A stretch of DNA of 64,000 nt from Allosphingosinicella sp042666435. GTDB taxonomy: Bacteria; Pseudomonadota; Alphaproteobacteria; Sphingomonadales; Sphingomonadaceae. The position numbers were made by a program, and so were the translations under genes. Positions within the stretch are counted from its first letter, which is position 1; the number at the start of each line of letters is the position of its first letter. The notes below the pieces were generated by a model. The model did no database searches. It had not been told where the DNA came from and saw nothing but the letters and a program-made list of their open reading frames with translations. The DNA lies in contig NZ_JBHTDC010000002.1 of the NCBI RefSeq assembly GCF_042666435.1, positions 1 to 64,000 of the forward strand, written 5' to 3'. This document shows, in pieces, positions 60,048 to 64,000 of the stretch.

Positions 60048-60446
60048 ATGCGCAACTTGCTTCCTGCGAAGGGGATTGCCTGGTTTTTCTGCCTCTCAGG
60101 TTGCGCTGTCCCGGATCCCGCTCTTGGCGGCTCGGACGACCGGGTCGTCCCCGCTTATCCGGCAAGGCTCACTGAGGGGCGAATCAGCACCAGTGACTAT
60201 CCGGCCACGGCCATGACACACGGAGACCATGGCCGCACCTCCGTTACGCTGCTGGTGGATGCGAGAGGGCGAGTGACGAAGTGCAAGATCGAATCTTCAA
60301 GTGGAAGCGCCGCGCTGGATGACGTCACGTGCGATCTCATGAGGGCGCGATTCCGATACGAGCCTGCCAGAGACGCCGGTGGTAAAGCCGTGCCGTCAAT
60401 GACGACCGAGAGCGTGAATTGGAGGCTTAGCGATTGGCCCGGGTGA
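60048..60446 (+). CDS. TonB C-terminal-domain lipoprotein
   Basis: A 132-aa protein with a short signal peptide and lipobox (AWFFCLSGC). A C-terminal TonB-like fold is visible in RTSVTLLVDARGRVTKCKIE, SSSGSAALDDVTCDLMRARF and the conserved YEPARD. It lacks the transmembrane and Pro-rich parts of real TonB, so it may be a periplasmic partner of unknown role. It is convergent with a small membrane protein gene. Confidence 0.75.
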   Translation: MRNLLPAKGIAWFFCLSGCAVPDPALGGSDDRVVPAYPARLTEGRISTSDYPATAMTHGDHGRTSVTLLVDARGRVTKCKIESSSGSAALDDVTCDLMRARFRYEPARDAGGKAVPSMTTESVNWRLSDWPG

Positions 60447-60501
60447 TACGAACCGTGATGATCCATCGCCCCGCCACCCATTGCTGACTTAGGAGCTCAA
60501 C

Positions 60502-60933
60502 TCACCAGTCCCCGGGTAGGTCTAACAGATAATGCCATGCTTCCTCGACGATGGCGGGCATCATAAACCAGGCCAACGAGCAGCCGAGCCAAGTGACGAT
60601 CGCCCAGCGGGCGCGTTTCCCCCGGAGCCACTCGCGCGCCCCGATCGGAAAACGGTCCTTGCGCCACATCCAAACGCCGAGTGTAAGGGCGGCGCCATTC
60701 ACCCACAGCCAGGCGATGATCCGGCCGGCGTGCGGCGAAGTCTCAAGACTAAACCCGGTGGCGGCGCGAACGACCCAAAGAAGAAGGGCAACGTGGATAA
60801 TGACAACCGGCACGACATAGATGCCGAGTTTCGCAATGGTCTCGGCCTCTAGTCGCTCAAAGAGCTCCGCAACGGCATCCGGCTCAACTCCGTTTTCGTA
60901 GAGCTCCACGCCAGAAGAATCCTGCTTTTTCAT
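60502..60933 (-). CDS. hypothetical membrane protein, 143 aa
   Basis: The N-terminal 35 residues are polar and acidic (MKKQDSSGVELYENGVEPDA, then ELFERLEAE). Three membrane helices follow: about 39-58 (KLGIYVVPVVIIHVALLLWV), 74-93 and 112-130 (AIVTWLGCSLAWFMMPAIV). No family is recognised. Codon usage is less GC-biased than its neighbours, suggesting a recent arrival. The ribosome site is weak. Confidence 0.6.
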   Translation of the reverse strand: MKKQDSSGVELYENGVEPDAVAELFERLEAETIAKLGIYVVPVVIIHVALLLWVVRAATGFSLETSPHAGRIIAWLWVNGAALTLGVWMWRKDRFPIGAREWLRGKRARWAIVTWLGCSLAWFMMPAIVEEAWHYLLDLPGDW

Positions 60934-61235
60934 GTGTGGCTTGCCTACAACATGCGTCGCCAAGTGACAACGCTGCGGGCTACAACGACCGCAGCTAACC
61001 ACACGCAGCAGTCAATCGTCTGCGTTCCAATCCACTTTAACTTTCCTACAGCCGCCGGCCCATGTTCTGGTGGCCGGATGATCTCATTCGCAGGCCAACC
61101 CAAGCATCCCCGCGGCATCCCACAGGACGAGACTGACACGGCCAATGCGAAACGCATGGCATGTCTCAACTTCCTCAATTTCACCGGCTCCGGCTGGTGT
61201 GGCGCCAGCGCGAATCATCGGCTAAGGCGCTCGTC
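60934..61235. other. intergenic gap of lower GC, no gene recognised
   Basis: This 302-nt gap lies between the divergent membrane protein and the AST operon. It is less GC-rich than the rest of the window. A short possible hairpin lies near 61053-61077 (CCGGCCCATG/GGTGGCCGG). I see no coding frame, RNA gene or clear operator; it should hold the operon promoter. Confidence 0.35.
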
Positions 61236-62450
61236 ATGCGGGGTCTGACGAGTGACGAACGCGCGGCTATCGAGCACGCCGCCGGCGAGCCGATGCTCGA
61301 CCAGGTTACCGCCTGGGCGGCGATCAACAGCGGCTCGCGCAATCTCGCCGGCCTGGCCGCGATTGGCGATACGCTCGCCCAGGCCTTCGCCGCTTTGCCC
61401 GGAGATGTCGCGCTCCTGGAACCAGCGGCGGTTGACGCGATGGCGTCGGACGGATCGCTGACGACGGTCGAACATGGCAGGAACTTGCACGTCAGGGTCC
61501 GGCCCGACGCGCCCGTCCAGCTGCTCTTCACCGGCCATATGGACACGGTGTTCGGCGTCGCCCACCCGTTCCAGAACGTCGTCTGGCGCGAAAAGGGCAA
61601 GGTGCTCGGTGGCCCCGGCGTCGCCGACATGAAGGGCGGCATCGCGGTGATGCTGGCGGCGCTCAGGGCGGTCGAGACGAGCGAGGCGGCGCGGACCCTC
61701 GGCTACGAGATTGTCATCAACAGCGACGAGGAGGTCGGCTCGCCGGGATCGGCGGCTTTGCTCGCCGAGGCGGCACGGGGCAAGAAGGCGGCGCTGACCT
61801 ACGAGCCGTCGGCGCTGCCGGACGGGACCCTGGCCGGAGCGCGGCCCGGCAGCGGCAACTTCTCGATCTTCATCCAGGGCCGCAGCGCCCATGCCGGGCG
61901 CAACCCGGAAGACGGGCGCAACGCCATCGTCGCCGCCGCCGACCTGACCCTCAGGCTCGCCCGCGCCAGGGGCGACGGCCTCTCCGTCAATCCCGCCCGG
62001 ATCGACGGCGGCGGGCCGAACAACGTCGTTCCCGATCATGCCGTACTGCGCGTCAACATGCGTCCGGTCGACGCGGAACGGCAAAAGCGCGCGCAGGCGG
62101 CGCTGGACCAAGCTGTCGCCGCCGTCGCGGCCGAGCATGACGTCTCCATCCACGTCCATGGCGGCTTTGCCCGGCCGCCCAAGCCGCTCGACCCCAAGGC
62201 CGAGGCACTGTTCGCCCTGGTCAAAAGCTGCGGCGCCGATCTCGGCCAGGAGATCAGCTGGCGCGCCACCGGCGGCGTCTGCGACGGCAACAATATCGCC
62301 GCCTGCGGCGTCCCCGTCGTCGACACGATGGGCGTGCGCGGCGGCGCCATCCATTCCTCGGACGAATATCTGATCGTCGAGAGCCTCGTCGAGCGCGCCC
62401 AGCTCTCCGCCCTCACCATCCTTCGCCTCGCTTCCGGAGCCGCTTTGTGA
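61236..62450 (+). CDS. M20 family metallohydrolase in the AST operon
   Basis: A 404-aa M20/ArgE-type zinc hydrolase. Metal ligands are visible in LLFTGHMDTVFG, GVADMKGGIAVM, INSDEEVGSPGS and GAIHSSDEY, and the dimerisation domain includes IQGRSAHAGRNPEDGRNA. Its GTGA overlap with astA means they are translationally coupled. A role in removing the succinyl or another acyl group from pathway intermediates is plausible, because no astE is seen here. The start at 61236 follows AAGGCG. Confidence 0.92.
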   Translation: MRGLTSDERAAIEHAAGEPMLDQVTAWAAINSGSRNLAGLAAIGDTLAQAFAALPGDVALLEPAAVDAMASDGSLTTVEHGRNLHVRVRPDAPVQLLFTGHMDTVFGVAHPFQNVVWREKGKVLGGPGVADMKGGIAVMLAALRAVETSEAARTLGYEIVINSDEEVGSPGSAALLAEAARGKKAALTYEPSALPDGTLAGARPGSGNFSIFIQGRSAHAGRNPEDGRNAIVAAADLTLRLARARGDGLSVNPARIDGGGPNNVVPDHAVLRVNMRPVDAERQKRAQAALDQAVAAVAAEHDVSIHVHGGFARPPKPLDPKAEALFALVKSCGADLGQEISWRATGGVCDGNNIAACGVPVVDTMGVRGGAIHSSDEYLIVESLVERAQLSALTILRLASGAAL

Positions 62451-63466
62451 GTTTTCGAATCCGCCCCGCCACCAACGACGATTTCCAGGCCATCTACGAA
62501 ATGGCGAAGCTGACCGGCGGGGGCTTCACCAACCTGCCGGCCGACAAGGCCTCGCTGGTCGATAAATTGATCCGATCGCAGGAGGCCTTCACCAGCGACA
62601 GCGAGACGCAATCCGACGATCTGTTCGTGATGGTTCTGGAGAATGTCGAGACCGGGCAGATACGGGGCACCTGCCAGATATTCGGCCAGGTCGGCACCGA
62701 ATGGCCCTTTTACTCCTATCGCGTCAGCACCCTCACCCAGACGTCCAAGGCGCTCGGCAAGACGTTTCGCGCCGAGATGGTCACCCTGGTCACCGACTTC
62801 GAAGGATCGAGCGAGGTGGGCGGCCTGTTCCTCCATCCCGGCGAGCGCGCCGGCGGCCTCGGCCTGCTCCTCGCGCGCAGTCGTTACCTGTTCATCCGCC
62901 AGCACCGCAAAAGGTTCGGCGACCGCGTGCTCGCCGAGCTTCGCGGCGTCATCGACGAGGCCGGCGGGTCGCCCTTCTGGGACGCCATCGCCGGACGCTT
63001 TTTCGGCATGAGCTTCCAGGAAGCCGACGAGTTCAATGCGATCCACGGCACCCAGTTCATCGCCGACCTGATGCCTAAGACGCCGATCTACACCGCCATG
63101 CTGCCGGAAAGCGCGCGGGCGGTGATGGGCGTCCCGCACCCATCGGGCCGCGCCGCGATGAAGATGCTGGAGCGCGAGGGCTTCCGCTTCGACGGCTATA
63201 TCGACATTTTCGACGGCGGTCCGACCATGTCGGCCAAGACCGACGAGGTGCGCTCGATCCGCGAATCCCGCGAGCTCGTCGTCTCGGCGGTCAGCGACGA
63301 CATCGATCACGAGCCGGTGATGCTGGCCGCCGGGCATCTGACCAGCTTCGTCGCCTGCTACGGCCAGGTCGGCGTGGAGCCGGACGGCACCGCGACGTTG
63401 AGCCAGGAGGCCGCCGCGATGCTCGGCATCGGCCCCGGCGACCGCTTCGTGACGATGGGGCGCTGA
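62447..63466 (+). CDS. astA: arginine N-succinyltransferase
   Basis: A 339-aa GNAT-like enzyme that transfers succinyl from succinyl-CoA to arginine in the first step of the arginine succinyltransferase pathway. Recognisable features are MSFRIRPATNDDFQAIYEMA, the AstA-specific GGGFTNLPADK, TCQIFGQVGTEWPFYSYR, and SSEVGGLFLHPGERAGGLG. It starts with a GTG that overlaps the M20 gene stop and is followed by astB after one base. Confidence 0.96.
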   Translation: MSFRIRPATNDDFQAIYEMAKLTGGGFTNLPADKASLVDKLIRSQEAFTSDSETQSDDLFVMVLENVETGQIRGTCQIFGQVGTEWPFYSYRVSTLTQTSKALGKTFRAEMVTLVTDFEGSSEVGGLFLHPGERAGGLGLLLARSRYLFIRQHRKRFGDRVLAELRGVIDEAGGSPFWDAIAGRFFGMSFQEADEFNAIHGTQFIADLMPKTPIYTAMLPESARAVMGVPHPSGRAAMKMLEREGFRFDGYIDIFDGGPTMSAKTDEVRSIRESRELVVSAVSDDIDHEPVMLAAGHLTSFVACYGQVGVEPDGTATLSQEAAAMLGIGPGDRFVTMGR

Positions 63467-63467
63467 C

Positions 63468-64000
63468 ATGGCGCTCCAGGAGATCAATTTCGACGGCATC
63501 ATCGGCCCGAGCCACAATTATGCCGGCCTCAGCCTCGGCAACCTCGCCTCCGCCGCCCATGCGCGCCACGTCTCGCATCCGCGCGACGCGGCGCTGCAGG
63601 GGATCGAGAAGATGCGGCACAATGTCCGCCTCGGGCTCGTCCAGGGCCTGTTCGTCCCCCTGCCCCGCCCCAATCACGAATGGCTGGCCGACCTCGGCGC
63701 GACCGCCGACGACGTGCCCGACACGTTGCGGCCGGCGGCCTTCTCGGCCTCCGCCATGTGGGCGGCGAACGCCGCGACCGTCTCGCCCGCGCCCGACACG
63801 GCCGACGGCCGCTGCCATATCACGGTCGCCAACCTGCGCACCATGCCGCATCGCAGCCACGAATGGCCGGACACCTTGTCGCAGCTGCGCCTCGCCTTCG
63901 CGGACGGCGCGCATTTCCACGTCCACAAGCCGGTGCCGCCTGCGTTCGGCGACGAGGGCGCGGCCAATCATATGCGGCTCTGCGCCGGCCATGGCGAGCA
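63468..64000 (+). CDS. astB: N-succinylarginine dihydrolase, 3' end beyond the window
   Basis: The frame opens at the ATG at 63468, one base after the astA stop, and is open to the window end (177 residues visible of a usual 420-450). The N-terminus MALQEINFDGIIGPSHNYAG carries the family's IGPSHNYAGLS and later SASAMWAANAATVSPA (amidinotransferase fold). It hydrolyses N-succinylarginine to N-succinylornithine, ammonia and CO2, the second AST step. Confidence 0.95.
   Translation, partial: MALQEINFDGIIGPSHNYAGLSLGNLASAAHARHVSHPRDAALQGIEKMRHNVRLGLVQGLFVPLPRPNHEWLADLGATADDVPDTLRPAAFSASAMWAANAATVSPAPDTADGRCHITVANLRTMPHRSHEWPDTLSQLRLAFADGAHFHVHKPVPPAFGDEGAANHMRLCAGHGE

Noticed and set aside
1..64000. 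tRNA, rRNA, riboswitch, prophage or insertion sequence
   Set aside because: I looked for clover-leaf-like arms with CCA-type ends, transposase motifs and integrase genes and found none I could support.

Overview
The window is high-GC chromosomal DNA from an alphaproteobacterium, most likely a member of the Sphingomonadales (Sphingomonas/Sphingosinicella-like). Indications are the very high GC third positions, a long TonB-dependent receptor feeding a peptide/amino-acid locus, the tiny VIVERGGGGG-type membrane protein, GTG/TTG starts with strong GGAG ribosome sites, and many short paired extragenic palindromes between genes. I recognise no rRNA, tRNA, CRISPR array, insertion sequence or prophage. 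Nearly all sequence is coding and most genes are housekeeping or ordinary metabolism.

Layout. 1-1100: one hypothetical gene flanked by copies of an AATGTCCGC/GCGGACATT palindrome, then a small membrane protein. 1169-8923: a catabolic locus made of a TonB-dependent receptor, an amidohydrolase and a DUF885 hydrolase on the minus strand, divergent from a proline-racemase-superfamily enzyme whose active site (Cys/Thr) points to trans-3-hydroxyproline dehydratase. 8937-11534: a formaldehyde-dehydrogenase-like zinc alcohol dehydrogenase with a small membrane protein, and a divergent hemerythrin-like protein. 11559-18680: secA, a GFA/CENP-V protein, trxA and addA (with no addB beside it). 18857-21155: uncharacterised small and membrane proteins. 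21213-27809: a TetR regulator and a complete RND tripartite efflux operon. 27800-31640: a serralysin-type RTX protease and a second RTX protein. 31896-40295: a second DUF885 protein, a 4-fold beta flower protein, a DEAD-box helicase with yaiI, a BaiN-type flavoprotein, prfC and an outer-membrane beta-barrel. 40412-42541: malate synthase G.

42686-44834 holds the least explained unit: a 47-residue peptide with a Gly-Gly motif before a hydrophobic tail, a strong terminator hairpin, then two translationally coupled proteins (a HEAT-repeat protein and a cupin-like HxH protein). It looks like a precursor peptide with two partner enzymes, but this is inference. Upstream lie an ECF sigma factor and an overlapping membrane protein.

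46325-54077: an acyl-CoA dehydrogenase with its MerR regulator and a LiuR-like palindrome, an APH-type phosphotransferase, a lipoprotein, purF, an SDR enzyme and a cyclopropane-fatty-acid-synthase-like methyltransferase. 54094-57162: a two-subunit 2-oxoacid:ferredoxin oxidoreductase (korA, korB) with a 26-residue membrane microprotein wedged between the subunits, and a korA C-terminus encoded by an extragenic palindrome. 57306-60933: an esterase, rppH, terC and two small envelope proteins. 61236-64000: an arginine succinyltransferase (AST) operon with an overlapping M20 peptidase-like gene, astA and the start of astB, which runs off the window.

Regulatory DNA visible by eye includes several Rho-independent terminators, candidate TetR and LiuR operators, and at least eight paired inverted repeats of REP type, mostly between convergent genes.
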